Positions 37,628-48,650 of a stretch of 64,000 nucleotides of DNA are shown one piece after another. Position 1 is the stretch's first letter; each line of letters begins with the position of its first letter. The notes under the pieces were generated by a model that was not told the DNA's origin, ran no database searches, and saw only the letters and a list, made by a program, of their open reading frames with translations. The DNA is from Leptolyngbyaceae cyanobacterium JSC-12 (GTDB lineage: Bacteria > Cyanobacteriota > Cyanobacteriia > Leptolyngbyales > Leptolyngbyaceae): NCBI GenBank assembly GCA_000309945.1, contig CM001633.1, positions 1,448,723 through 1,512,722 of the forward strand. Reading direction: 5' to 3'. A program made the translations under genes and the position numbers.

Positions 37628-39016
37628 ATGCCAACGATGAACAACCAGTTAAGGCATTTCTGGAAGGATCTTTCTCCGCTTACCCGCAATCTTCTCATAT
37701 TTGCGCTTTTTGACGCTATCATCTTCAACTTGTTGGTCATTCTTTTTAACTTAAAATTTGGCGATTCTGGGATTTTCAAAAGCACGCCTATCAGTGAACT
37801 CAGAGGGCTAATAACACAACGTTCTTATAATGATTCCTGGCTCCCGATGTCCGCCGCCTACGAATTCGTTCAATCAACAGCAGATGGCTCTCTGTATTCT
37901 GAGATTTTTTTTAACCAGGGGATCAAATTTCAATATCCTCCCAGTTCTCTGCTAGTCTTACATCTTTTAGAGTCAGAACCTTTAAGTCAACTTCTAAAGG
38001 CTTTAAACATTAGTACAGAAGTTGTATATAAGGAAATCTGTCGCATAGCAATTTTTGCTACAGTTTTCTTTTCTGTAAAAATATTTAATTTTACTGAGAA
38101 AAAACTTGAAGGAAATGCCTTGAGTCCAACATCGAAAACTGACCTGGTGGTTAGAAGTATTGTTCTAGGTTGGTTGGCATTAACCTTTTACCCACTTTAT
38201 CATTCCTTTAAGCTTGGGCAAATACAAACTTGGCTAAATGCCTTATTCGCGATCGTTTTGTGGCTCTGGCTTAAGGGTGATAAGCGTTTAGCAGGTGGAT
38301 TAACCGGCATTATGTGTTTGATAAAACCACAATCCCTCTTGCTTCTTCTTTGGGGAATGCTGCGAAAGCAGTGGCTTTTTGTGGTATCTTACCTAGCTGT
38401 TGTTTTCATTGGCTTTGGAATTTCAATTCTATTATTTGGATTCTCCAATCATTTAGAGTATCTAAAAGTTCTTTCTTTCATCTCCAGACATGGTGAGAGT
38501 TTTTTCCCGAATCAATCTTTTAATGGATTGTTAAATAGAGTATTGTTTAATGGCAATAATTTATTCTGGGAAGGTAATTCTTTTCCTGATTTTAATCCAG
38601 TTGTTTACTATGGGGCAACTTTGTTTTCGTTTGCTTTAGTTGGGTTAGCTCTTGTTCGTCCCAAAAGGTTGGATGAGAGAGGAAGTGTAGTAGATCTTGC
38701 AATTATTGCACTTACCAGTACGATTGCTTCTCCCGTTGCCTGGGAACATCACTATGGAATTTTAATTCCTATCTATGCTTACTTGCTGGCAAAATTTTCT
38801 GAATTTAAGTCTGCCAATAGAACCCTGATTTTGGGATTAGCTGTTAGCTATCTTCTTACTGGGAAATATATTCCCTTTGTAAACTTATTGGCTTTTGCAC
38901 CTTTCAACTTAAATATCATTCAGTCACACATCTTTTTTGGAGGATTAATCGCTTTAGTCTTACTCTATATTCTTAGAGATTCAAGATCAGATTTTGTAGC
39001 GAATAAATCTAAATAG
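37628..39016 (+). CDS. GT87-like polytopic glycosyltransferase (DUF2029)
   Basis: The 462-residue protein has about ten hydrophobic helices, beginning at residues 16-42. It shows the GT87 signature KFQYPPSSLL in the first large external loop after an aspartate-poor N-terminal helix, and a KPQSLLLLLWGML motif in the middle. GT87 enzymes are polyprenyl-phosphate-sugar-dependent mannosyl/glycosyltransferases; their lipid donor would come from GtrB-like enzymes. It is the first of four membrane glycan genes on the plus strand. The ATG at 37628 follows AGGA. Coding sequence is AT-rich compared with flanking genes. Confidence 0.83.
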   Translation: MPTMNNQLRHFWKDLSPLTRNLLIFALFDAIIFNLLVILFNLKFGDSGIFKSTPISELRGLITQRSYNDSWLPMSAAYEFVQSTADGSLYSEIFFNQGIKFQYPPSSLLVLHLLESEPLSQLLKALNISTEVVYKEICRIAIFATVFFSVKIFNFTEKKLEGNALSPTSKTDLVVRSIVLGWLALTFYPLYHSFKLGQIQTWLNALFAIVLWLWLKGDKRLAGGLTGIMCLIKPQSLLLLLWGMLRKQWLFVVSYLAVVFIGFGISILLFGFSNHLEYLKVLSFISRHGESFFPNQSFNGLLNRVLFNGNNLFWEGNSFPDFNPVVYYGATLFSFALVGLALVRPKRLDERGSVVDLAIIALTSTIASPVAWEHHYGILIPIYAYLLAKFSEFKSANRTLILGLAVSYLLTGKYIPFVNLLAFAPFNLNIIQSHIFFGGLIALVLLYILRDSRSDFVANKSK

Positions 39017-39107
39017 TTGCAATAGTTCAACTAAACTCTAAGTTATGAAATAGTTGAGTAAATTTGTTCAACGCTTAAGTATTGTCAATAGGTTGGGTGT
39101 GAAAATC

Positions 39108-40367
39108 ATGGTTACTCAAAAGACTATTTTGCCAAGTCAGCTAAATGCTGCCGAGCAACCAAATATTTTGAACCTTGTAGATTTTTGTAAGGGTTTTCTA
39201 ATCTTGTGGGTTGCCTATTTCCATTTTCATAAAGGGGATGGAATAGGATGGCAAGGAGTTCATCCATTTATCGTATTTAGTGGATTTGGATTAACCTATT
39301 CTTGCCTAATGAAGGGGACTCAGGGAGTCGATTGGAAGCAGTGGTTTCTCAAGCGAGCACAAAGAATTTTGCCAGCCTATTGGATTGTTTGCTTCGTTGG
39401 ACTAGTTCTTGCAATTTTCTTCAGCTTTTACAATCACGATTCTTGTAACCTACGAGATTGTGCTTTGAGACCGACGGTGCAGTTTTTTTTAGAAGTTTCT
39501 TTTCTCAAGGTTCTGTCGTACAGAACAATGTGGAGCCTGTTGTATCTAGACCATATGTGGTTTATTCCTTTAATTGTGAGTTTTTATGCGGTTTTCCCTT
39601 TACTCTTCAAGTTTTTAGTAGCAAGTGGTAATGTTACCAAAAATTGTATCCGATTATTTGCTATCGCAGTTGTTGCTGAGTTTTTGTACCGATTTTTAGC
39701 AATCTACTTACTTGATGGGTTTCCAGTTGGATATGAAAATGCACTGTTCGGGATTTCAGCTCCGGCACCTCTAGATACTCTTCCCTCCTGGTTTCCTTTT
39801 CAGTTACAAATGCCCTTTGGGTTGTTTCCCTCCAGGATTGGTGAGTTTGCTCTGGGGATGTTAGCGGCTGTTGCGATCGTGCATCATCAACAAAAGCTCA
39901 ACAGAGTTTTTGCCAGTTCAATGGTTGTATTAGGGCTTTTAGTTTGGGCAGTTGGGTGTGCTCTTATTTACATCAATCGGCTTGGTTGGGTTGCTGCTGA
40001 CTTTTTGATCGCGCTGGGTTTGGTATTAGTTTGTGTCAACTTAGCCTGGTTATCTCAGAGGCATTCTCCTTTCATATTCTCGAAGTTAACCACCTTAGGA
40101 ATCTGGTCTTACTGCATTTATTTGACACACAATCTCTTTAGACACATTTGGTTGCCTTTGGAGGTTAGAGTAATCAACCTATTGTCTGCCTTACCTAATT
40201 CGGCTCCATACAGCTTGTTTTTTGTTTTTAAGGTAAAAGTTGCGATGCTATTAATATTTAGTGCGGGAATTTTACTTGCTAGCTGGCTTCTGATGCGATT
40301 TGATCGATCCAAGCTACCAAAGTGGTTAATGCAAAACACCCTTGAGAAGGTTTTGACTCCTAGCTGA
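39108..40367 (+). CDS. Acyltransferase-3 (OafA-like) membrane protein
   Basis: The 419-residue protein has about ten hydrophobic helices and the acyltransferase-3 start LNLVDFCKGFLILWVAYFH, in which the usual catalytic His (FHxxxH type) is HFHKGDG. The following GVHPFIVFSGFGLTYSC and FLKRAQRILPAYW segments are typical of OafA/NodX enzymes that O-acetylate surface polysaccharides. The start ATG at 39108 is preferred; the frame opens with TTG at 39054. It shares its AT-rich composition with neighbours and probably decorates the glycan made by them. Confidence 0.85.
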   Translation: MVTQKTILPSQLNAAEQPNILNLVDFCKGFLILWVAYFHFHKGDGIGWQGVHPFIVFSGFGLTYSCLMKGTQGVDWKQWFLKRAQRILPAYWIVCFVGLVLAIFFSFYNHDSCNLRDCALRPTVQFFLEVSFLKVLSYRTMWSLLYLDHMWFIPLIVSFYAVFPLLFKFLVASGNVTKNCIRLFAIAVVAEFLYRFLAIYLLDGFPVGYENALFGISAPAPLDTLPSWFPFQLQMPFGLFPSRIGEFALGMLAAVAIVHHQQKLNRVFASSMVVLGLLVWAVGCALIYINRLGWVAADFLIALGLVLVCVNLAWLSQRHSPFIFSKLTTLGIWSYCIYLTHNLFRHIWLPLEVRVINLLSALPNSAPYSLFFVFKVKVAMLLIFSAGILLASWLLMRFDRSKLPKWLMQNTLEKVLTPS

Positions 40368-40481
40368 AAAATATGGCTTACCATTTGAGTTTGTAAAAGC
40401 TTCAAAGTTTACTGAAATTACCCAGTTAGGGTCTCTCATTATTGGGTAAGAGATTAACTGAGTTAATAGACATCATTTATC

Positions 40482-41780
40482 ATGAACATTTACTTTATTT
40501 TTTTCTTGTTATTACTTGTTTTGACAGTTACGAATGTTATTGCTCACCGTTATCTCAAGAAACGTTGGGCAATTTGGCTAATTTATGGGATTTCTTGCTT
40601 GTCTATTATTGGTTTTATGCTGTCGGTTTCTGCTCCAACAAGTTATGTATTTGGTGATTACAATAAGTCCTATTATACAGGTGGACGATTAGTGATTGAA
40701 AATCCAAAGTCGCTCTATACTGATGAAGTGGCATTTGCAAATATTCCTATTTTTGGTTTCCTATTCACTCCATTTGCATTTCTTCCTCAGAAAGCGTCTT
40801 ACCTTTTGTTAGCAATATTGAGTACGATCGTTGTTGGATTTACTTGTTACTTGTTAGTGCGTCCAAAGTTTCTGACACCACTTCAACGCATTTTGATTGT
40901 CAGTTTATTTGTAGTTTTTGGACCGCTTTACAATAGCCTTCGAGAAGGGAATAGTACTCATTTTGCCTTCCCTTTACTGCTGGGTGGGTTGTTATGCATC
41001 CAACAGCATCGTCAATTTTCAGGTGGAATATTGCTGGGTATTGCAGCATTGACTAAAATTCCGCTGATGCTTTTTGGTGTCTATTACATTGCTCGTAGGC
41101 AATGGCAAGTAGTAATCGGGTTTGTTGCTATTGTGCTCCTGATTGTTGCGATGTCTTTGCTGGTGTTTGGAATTGACTTGCACATCAGTTGGTTTAATTA
41201 CTGTATTTTGCCTTTTCTGAAAAGCAGTACAGTTGTTGCTTACAATAACCAGTCCTTGGATGCATTTTTAGGGCGTCTTTTTACTGACAATAGTTTGATG
41301 GACTGGAATCGACTTCAACTGGGAATAAATTACCGATTATTGCGCTACGCGATCGTTTCATTGTTAGTTGGCTCAACGATTTGGGTGTTCTGGAAGGCAA
41401 AGCAACCAACTACTAATGAAGAGCGTAGCCTAGAATTCGCAGTTGTTCTATGTCTAGCGATTATGCTGAGTTCTGTCTCGTGGACTCATTATTATCTCTA
41501 TTTACTAATTCCCTTATCATTGTTAGTCAGCGATCGCCTTTGGTTACCTCAAGGAAGATATTGGGTTGCCTTACTCGGCTTCAGCATACTGCTAATAATT
41601 CCTCCTCCGCGAGAAATTGGTTCAGCTAATTTAGTAACTCGATTTCTTGCTTCTCATTACTTTCTTGGAGCTACGATTCTACTTCTTGCCTTACTTGTAG
41701 CTCGCTGGCAATCATCAAGCAGGTTATTTTCGTCTAGTTTAGCGATCGCCCAACATTCAAATTTAGCCAAAGAAGAGTAA
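40482..41780 (+). CDS. GT87-like polytopic glycosyltransferase, second copy
   Basis: The 432-residue protein has about ten hydrophobic helices and a DYNKSYYTGGRLVIENPKSL loop after the second helix, with VAFANIPIFGFLFTPFAFLP matching the pattern of DUF2029/GT87 proteins. Overall arrangement is like the first GT87 gene but sequence similarity is low, so it is a separate enzyme rather than a recent duplicate. The start ATG at 40482 is without a strong ribosome-binding site. It lies third in the cluster. Confidence 0.82.
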   Translation: MNIYFIFFLLLLVLTVTNVIAHRYLKKRWAIWLIYGISCLSIIGFMLSVSAPTSYVFGDYNKSYYTGGRLVIENPKSLYTDEVAFANIPIFGFLFTPFAFLPQKASYLLLAILSTIVVGFTCYLLVRPKFLTPLQRILIVSLFVVFGPLYNSLREGNSTHFAFPLLLGGLLCIQQHRQFSGGILLGIAALTKIPLMLFGVYYIARRQWQVVIGFVAIVLLIVAMSLLVFGIDLHISWFNYCILPFLKSSTVVAYNNQSLDAFLGRLFTDNSLMDWNRLQLGINYRLLRYAIVSLLVGSTIWVFWKAKQPTTNEERSLEFAVVLCLAIMLSSVSWTHYYLYLLIPLSLLVSDRLWLPQGRYWVALLGFSILLIIPPPREIGSANLVTRFLASHYFLGATILLLALLVARWQSSSRLFSSSLAIAQHSNLAKEE

Positions 41781-41899
41781 TGTAGTAGTTTGCTTTTTAG
41801 TTGAAAGCGATCGCCTACTTTTAATGAAGTGGATGTTTGAGGAAAGCGAGATCCCAATGATTGCAATGTTCTCAACTAGGTAGAAAGGAGAATCCAAGT

Positions 41900-43459
41900 A
41901 TGAACAGTCATCGAAATAAATTTATTAAAGAATACCTTTGTGTTTTTATATTTTTTTGGGCGTTATTTGCGCTTGTGAATCATGGCCGTATTGTTGGGGA
42001 GGGAGAATACCATTATCGGCTTGCAGAACACATTATTAAAACAGGCGAACTGGGTTTCAAAGTTTCGCAAAACCATTATCTATTCTATAAATCACCGAAT
42101 GGGAATGAATATCTTGCTCATGAGATTGGCAATACCTTGCTAATGTTGCCAACTGCATTTGTCAATTTAAATTTGGAAAAATTATTATCAGGATTTGTTA
42201 GCTTAGAACTAATTACCAAATTGAAATCGTTCATTCTTTCATTTCAATTTGGTGTTTATTCAGCAATAACAGTCACTGCTTTCTACGGAATTTTGAGGAG
42301 TGGATTTCAACAAACAATATCGATAAGTTTTCTGGGAACTCTTAGTTTGGCTATAACAACTTATTTCTTAGATCATACCCGTCAGTCATTCGATATTGTA
42401 TTGTGTTGCACATTGTTAACGAGTTCCTTTCTATTTTTACTACTTTATAAGCATCAGCATGCACGCGGTAATTTATTTTTAGTTGCTGCTTTTTTATGTC
42501 TTGGTTTTGCTTTTATCACTCGGAAAACAGTTATTTTGTCAATTTTTGCTTCATTTCTTTACCTGTTCTTGCTACATAGAAACTCTTTAAGGAACGCACT
42601 CAATTCTTTCTTGATTGCTGTCGCGACACTTGCCCCGTTTTTTATTTGGCAACTCTGGTACAACCAATTGCGAACCGGAAACATTTTCAGGTCTCCTGTG
42701 ACTGCAGAGGTTTACGATACCTACAACGCTTTAGATGGCAATATTCTGGTTGGATTAGCAGGGCTTCTATTTAGCCCTGGTAAAAGTCTATTTATCTATG
42801 CACCATTATTGATTCTTTCGGTTTTTCTGTTTAGTAAATTTCAGAAACAACATCCCAAAGAAGCTATTTATGTTCTTACTGTCGCTGGATTATGGCTACT
42901 TCTACATGCGAGACTGAGAAGTTGGTATGGCGCTTGGGGTTGGGGCCCACGGCACTTTATTGCTGTTTTGCCAATTTTTTTAATTCCCTTCGTAGTCAAC
43001 CTTGAGTACGTTCTTAGAAAGCCAAGGTTAAGATTCTTTGCTGGGATGTTAGCCGCCTTTGGACTCATACTCTCTTTAGCGTCTATTATTTCTGATTTTA
43101 ACTTCAGGTTACATTACGCTGAAGAGCAAGGAAGACTCGATGACAGTATCTTTATTTGGGGATTTTGGCATAGCCAGCCAGTTGATATGTTGAGAGCTGC
43201 TGCAGAGAATATATGGCGGATGTTCACTGGTGGTGAAATTATCAAGACGAAATTATCTCCGGAGGGAAACTACGTTGCTAGTACTCTCAATGTTTGGGCA
43301 AATGGTTTTATTGAGGATGGCATTCCCTGGTTTGTTGTGGCTGCTGCTTTACTACCTCTAATTGTTTTGTTGGTTGCGACAGGCTCTTATCTAGTAAAAT
43401 TAATGCTTCAATCAGATGCACCTTCGTTGACAAGCAGGGAACTGCTGCGAGTGAAGTAG
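41900..43459 (+). CDS. GT39/PMT-like polytopic membrane protein
   Basis: The 519-residue protein has about eleven hydrophobic helices. The N-terminal loop GEGEYHYRLAEHIIKTGELG contains the acidic pair expected for GT-C catalysis, and a later GPRHFIAVLPIFL segment is frequent in mannosyltransferase-like and ArnT/PMT-type proteins. The start ATG at 41900 is preceded by AGAAAGGAG, a strong ribosome-binding site, so the 13-residue extension to 41861 is rejected. Donor and acceptor are unknown. It completes the four-gene AT-rich cluster. Confidence 0.8.
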   Translation: MNSHRNKFIKEYLCVFIFFWALFALVNHGRIVGEGEYHYRLAEHIIKTGELGFKVSQNHYLFYKSPNGNEYLAHEIGNTLLMLPTAFVNLNLEKLLSGFVSLELITKLKSFILSFQFGVYSAITVTAFYGILRSGFQQTISISFLGTLSLAITTYFLDHTRQSFDIVLCCTLLTSSFLFLLLYKHQHARGNLFLVAAFLCLGFAFITRKTVILSIFASFLYLFLLHRNSLRNALNSFLIAVATLAPFFIWQLWYNQLRTGNIFRSPVTAEVYDTYNALDGNILVGLAGLLFSPGKSLFIYAPLLILSVFLFSKFQKQHPKEAIYVLTVAGLWLLLHARLRSWYGAWGWGPRHFIAVLPIFLIPFVVNLEYVLRKPRLRFFAGMLAAFGLILSLASIISDFNFRLHYAEEQGRLDDSIFIWGFWHSQPVDMLRAAAENIWRMFTGGEIIKTKLSPEGNYVASTLNVWANGFIEDGIPWFVVAAALLPLIVLLVATGSYLVKLMLQSDAPSLTSRELLRVK

Positions 43460-43568
43460 ATTTAATTGATAAAGAACGCGCTCAATCAATAAAAGGACGC
43501 ACCAGATAGTTGTCGATGCGTCTTAATCTTATAGATTTGAAGTGAGCATAGATTTGGAAATAAGCCTG

Positions 43569-43979
43569 TCAAACCATACCACCAGCAGCTTGAAACCGAG
43601 CACGAGCACGCTTCAAAGTACGTGTGGCTTTGACAAATTCCTGGCGAGAGCCGCTCTGCTGAGCCTTATTAAATTCATCTTGAGCTTCAGAAAAAGCAAT
43701 CCGGGCTTCTTCTTTATTGATCGCATCCCCTCGCTCTGCTCCATTGACCAGGATAGTCACTTCATCATTTTCAACCTCGGCAAATCCACCCATCAGTGCG
43801 ATTGGTACCCAGTTCTTTTCAGCCCGGACTCGCATCACACCTGTATCCAGGGCGGTTAACAAAGGAGCATGACCTGACAGGATGCCCAATTGCCCAGTTG
43901 TGCTGGGAAGAATCACTTCCTCGGCTTCGGAGTCCCAAACGGTTTTGTCAGGAGCGACTACACGAACAGTTAAAGTCAT
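43569..43979 (-). CDS. atpC: ATP synthase epsilon subunit
   Basis: The 136-residue protein starts [20 protein letters not shown], as in cyanobacterial and chloroplast epsilon subunits, with [20 protein letters not shown] and a C-terminal helical hairpin that regulates rotation. The internal ATG at 43977-43979 matches the family start; the 14 extra residues are not conserved. It lies 107 bases after atpB on the same strand, forming the usual atpB-epsilon operon. In chloroplast nomenclature the gene is atpE. Confidence 0.95.
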   Translation of the reverse strand: MTLTVRVVAPDKTVWDSEAEEVILPSTTGQLGILSGHAPLLTALDTGVMRVRAEKNWVPIALMGGFAEVENDEVTILVNGAERGDAINKEEARIAFSEAQDEFNKAQQSGSRQEFVKATRTLKRARARFQAAGGMV

Positions 43980-44086
43980 AAATCTACACTTTTGTGTCGG
44001 AAGAATACTCGGAAGAATCATAAGATTCAGGTTAGAGGTTCTAGGTTCTAGGAGGAAATACCCCCTAGCCCCTAGCCCCTCAGCCT

Positions 44087-45553
<1,467 letters not shown>

Positions 45554-45662
45554 CTACTTCTGTGACTCAGCTAACCAAATGATTGAACTGGAAAACAATC
45601 TTAAAAATTGCCAAGAATTAGCTTATCACTGAACGGGTTACAGATGTTCAGACGATCGCTCG

Positions 45663-45698
45663 CAAAAAAGAAACCGGAAAATCGGTCTGATTCTCCGG
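45663..45698 (-). terminator. Rho-independent-type terminator for the PAS-LuxR gene
   Basis: On the minus strand a 10-base stem with one mismatch (CCGGAGAATC pairing with GATTTTCCGG, 45674-45698) is followed by TTTCTTTTTT (45663-45672). It lies 43 bases after the regulator stop. Confidence 0.75.
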
Positions 45699-45741
45699 CT
45701 GAACAGCGAGTTGAACTCCGTGCTTCTGAGATTGAAGAAAT

Positions 45742-46332
45742 TTAAGCGGAACAGAGTTCGTTAGGATTGTGTGAGTTGTAGTTTAATCGCCATTCCTCCT
45801 CGTCTAGATAGCTTTGACGTTTGGCTTTGATATTACCTAGATGTTTTTTCACAGTGTCTTCTGAGATATAAAGGTTTGCGGCGATGCGTTTGCGGCTCAA
45901 GCCGGAACGGCGCAGAATCCAAACCTGAGTTTCCCGCTGAGTTAAGCGCCAGTTTTGCGCCTCGGCGATCGCCAACATTTGCACAGCTTGATTCTGGTCT
46001 TGCAACCTGACTAACAGGCAGGGGCATTCTATTCCATCCAATGTCAACCATTGCACGCGAACTCGTAAGGTCATTTCCTCACACTCAACTTCTGACTCAA
46101 TCACAAAGAGTTTCTCCGGATTTAAGTCATGACTCTCAATTAGCGCCTCACACACCTGCCAAATTTCTGAGGGCACGTGCTCAACAGAAGTACCAGCTAG
46201 ACGATGACACAAGCGATGAGCCGTAATGTTGGCGTATAGTACCTGTCTTTGATGAGTTAACACTAGAATTCCATCAACAAACCCTTCCAGGATTGCCTGA
46301 AGGAACTCAGGGGGGCTTTGCAAACTATTCAT
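45742..46332 (-). CDS. PAS-LuxR transcriptional regulator
   Basis: The 196-residue protein has an N-terminal PAS-like domain (about residues 8-115, beginning PEFLQAILEGFVDGILVLTH). The C-terminal LuxR helix-turn-helix is at about 125-180, with LTQRETQVWILRRSGLSRKRIAANLYISEDTVKKHL split across the recognition helix. No receiver aspartate is present, so activity is likely set by a ligand at the PAS fold or by expression. It is divergent from rbcL across 800 bases, which makes the RuBisCO operon a possible but unproven target. A terminator follows at 45663-45698. Confidence 0.86.
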   Translation of the reverse strand: MNSLQSPPEFLQAILEGFVDGILVLTHQRQVLYANITAHRLCHRLAGTSVEHVPSEIWQVCEALIESHDLNPEKLFVIESEVECEEMTLRVRVQWLTLDGIECPCLLVRLQDQNQAVQMLAIAEAQNWRLTQRETQVWILRRSGLSRKRIAANLYISEDTVKKHLGNIKAKRQSYLDEEEWRLNYNSHNPNELCSA

Positions 46333-47131
46333 AGTATTCTTTGGGGGGCTTTGAACAAAGAGCGAACATTCATCTATCCCGACTGTATCCAGTTCCTCGT
46401 GCTTTGACGGTGAGAAAAGGTAACTCCTTAGCAGTGAGGAAATGTCATCGGTAGAGCAACCATCCAGAACTACATCGCTTTATTCCCTGATTACTGGCTA
46501 TCCCAGAGCAGATTGTGTGCAGGTAGGATATTCAAGTGAATAAACCCCGCAACTCAACCATCATGTCCGTCCCTCTAAAACCTTTCATTTTGTAAAGCAG
46601 GTGATGTCTGAGGACGTTTTGCTATAAGCAATGCCAGCAAAAGACTTGGTAGAGTCCGATTTCAATTGAAAACTTTCATTGCATTTTTCGATACCGAACC
46701 TTGTCCATTTCCAAATTCTCAGTTTTCTCTTGGAAAAACCTCTAGTTTTCGAGTTGGACGTGGTTTATAAAGTCCCGATTCTCCCGATTCTGAAGCATTC
46801 TTCGGTACAGAAACTATTTTGAATAATCCATAACTTGTTACAGAGAATCATCTTAATAGTTATTTTATAACTATTGTTTATTTAACTAAACAGAAGAACT
46901 GAAGTCTGGCTTATCTGAATGCTGATATATTCAGTCTAGACACGTTCCAAAACATTGGGTGAGCGCAGTTTGGGTGTTTCACCTTTGGATTTTTTGGAGT
47001 CTAGTGGTTAATTCACTTAACTGACATAGGGTAACCTGTCAAGCATTTCAGAGCGATTTGAGTGGTGATATTTAAATCGTTCTGATGCGTTTCGATCGCG
47101 GTTTTTTGACGAATTCACAGGAAGGGAGATT
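46333..47131. promoter_or_regulatory. Divergent regulatory region upstream of rbcL
   Basis: The 800 bases contain no coding frame of interest. A perfect 21-base dyad at 46855-46875 and a GTTAA-N5-TTAAC dyad at 47007-47021 (T-N11-A, LysR-like) lie 257 and 110 bases before the rbcL ATG. The rbcL ribosome-binding site GGAAGGGAG ends at about 47127. Cyanobacterial rbc operons have long leaders and are controlled by LysR-type RbcR/CmpR-like proteins and NtcA; which apply here is not shown. Confidence 0.6.
46855..46875. promoter_or_regulatory. Perfect 21-bp dyad upstream of rbcL
   Basis: The sequence AATAGTTAT-TTT-ATAACTATT has 9-base arms with a 3-base spacer. It is centred about 267 bases upstream of the rbcL start and about 530 bases from the divergent regulator start. 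It is a good candidate for an operator bound by a dimeric regulator; it lacks a T-run expected of a terminator on either strand. Confidence 0.6.
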
Positions 47132-48562
47132 ATGTCTTACGCGCAGACTCGAACTCAGGCTAAGGCTGGGTATCAAGCAGGGGTTAAAGATTACCGTCTG
47201 ACTTACTACACACCTGATTACACCCCAAAGGATACCGATATTTTGGCAGCTTTCCGGGTAACACCTCAGCCCGGAGTTCCCTACGAAGAAGCAGGCGCTG
47301 CCGTAGCTGCCGAATCTTCGACCGGAACCTGGACTACCGTCTGGACTGACTTGCTCACCGACCTTGATCGCTACAAAGGTCGTTGCTACGATATCGAACC
47401 TGTTCCTGGTGAAGACAATCAGTTCATCGCTTACATTGCTTATCCTCTCGATTTGTTCGAAGAAGGCTCTGTAACCAATTTGCTGACCTCCTTGGTAGGA
47501 AACGTGTTTGGTTTCAAAGCCCTAAAAGCCCTACGTCTGGAAGACATTCGTGTTCCTGTGGCTTACTTGAAGACCTTCCAGGGACCTCCCCACGGAATTC
47601 AAGTAGAACGTGACAAATTGAACAAATATGGTCGTCCTCTGCTGGGTTGCACGATTAAGCCCAAACTTGGATTGTCTGCAAAGAACTATGGTCGTGCAGT
47701 TTACGAATGTCTGCGGGGTGGTTTGGACTTCACCAAAGACGATGAAAATATCAATTCCCAACCCTTTCAGCGCTGGCGCGATCGCTTCCTGTTCGTGGCA
47801 GACGCAATCCATAAAGCGCAGGCTGAAACAGGAGAAATCAAAGGTCACTACCTGAACGTCACCGCACCCACCTGCGAAGAAATGCTGAAGCGGGCTGAGT
47901 TCGCCAAAGAGCTGGAAATGCCCATCATCATGCACGACTTCCTGACCGGAGGTTTCACCGCTAACACCACTCTGGCCCACTACTGCCGTGATAATGGCTT
48001 ATTGCTGCATATCCACCGTGCAATGCACGCTGTCATTGATCGGCAAAAGAACCACGGGATTCACTTCCGCGTATTGTCGAAGTGCTTGCGGATGTCAGGG
48101 GGTGACCATATTCACACTGGAACTGTTGTGGGTAAATTAGAAGGGGATAAAGCCATTACCCTCGGTTTCATTGACCTGCTGCGGGAAAACTACATCGAGC
48201 AAGACCGCTCTCGTGGTGTTTACTTCACTCAAGACTGGGCTTCTATGCCTGGCGTGATGGCGGTCGCTTCCGGTGGTATCCACGTATGGCACATGCCTGC
48301 TCTCGTAGACATCTTCGGTGATGACTCTGTGCTGCAATTTGGCGGTGGCACACTAGGTCACCCCTGGGGGAACGCACCGGGGGCAACAGCGAACCGGGTT
48401 GCTCTAGAAGCATGTGTGCAAGCACGAAATGAAGGTCGTGACCTGATGCGCGAAGGTGGAGACATCATCCGTGAAGCATGCCGCTGGTCTCCTGAACTGG
48501 CTGCGGCTTGCGAACTGTGGAAAGAAATCAAGTTCGAGTTTGAAGCGGTTGATACCGTCTGA
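47132..48562 (+). CDS. rbcL: RuBisCO large subunit (form IB)
   Basis: The 476-residue subunit has the cyanobacterial N-terminus [20 protein letters not shown], the carbamylated lysine K202 in [11 protein letters not shown], the loop-6 region and the active-site segments of form IB. Start is fixed by a strong GGAAGGGAG. The enzyme fixes CO2 in carboxysomes. It is the first gene of rbcL-rbcX-rbcS, with a 13-base inverted repeat between it and rbcX. Length is normal. Confidence 0.98.
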   Translation: MSYAQTRTQAKAGYQAGVKDYRLTYYTPDYTPKDTDILAAFRVTPQPGVPYEEAGAAVAAESSTGTWTTVWTDLLTDLDRYKGRCYDIEPVPGEDNQFIAYIAYPLDLFEEGSVTNLLTSLVGNVFGFKALKALRLEDIRVPVAYLKTFQGPPHGIQVERDKLNKYGRPLLGCTIKPKLGLSAKNYGRAVYECLRGGLDFTKDDENINSQPFQRWRDRFLFVADAIHKAQAETGEIKGHYLNVTAPTCEEMLKRAEFAKELEMPIIMHDFLTGGFTANTTLAHYCRDNGLLLHIHRAMHAVIDRQKNHGIHFRVLSKCLRMSGGDHIHTGTVVGKLEGDKAITLGFIDLLRENYIEQDRSRGVYFTQDWASMPGVMAVASGGIHVWHMPALVDIFGDDSVLQFGGGTLGHPWGNAPGATANRVALEACVQARNEGRDLMREGGDIIREACRWSPELAAACELWKEIKFEFEAVDTV

Positions 48563-48576
48563 TGATTGGGGAGTAA

Positions 48577-48629
48577 AGATTGTAGATTTTAGATTTTGGT
48601 CAATCGCTTTAACCTGAAATCTACAATCT
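48577..48629. repeat. 13-bp perfect inverted repeat between rbcL and rbcX
   Basis: Arms AGATTGTAGATTT (48577-48589) and AAATCTACAATCT (48617-48629) are separated by 27 bases that contain further TAGATTTT and AAATCT copies. The hairpin lies in the 88-base rbcL-rbcX gap and is not followed by a T-run, so it could serve as a processing or stability element rather than a terminator. Related short repeats are common in cyanobacterial intergenic DNA. Confidence 0.75.
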
Positions 48630-48650
48630 CATATCTAAAATTTTCCCCTT

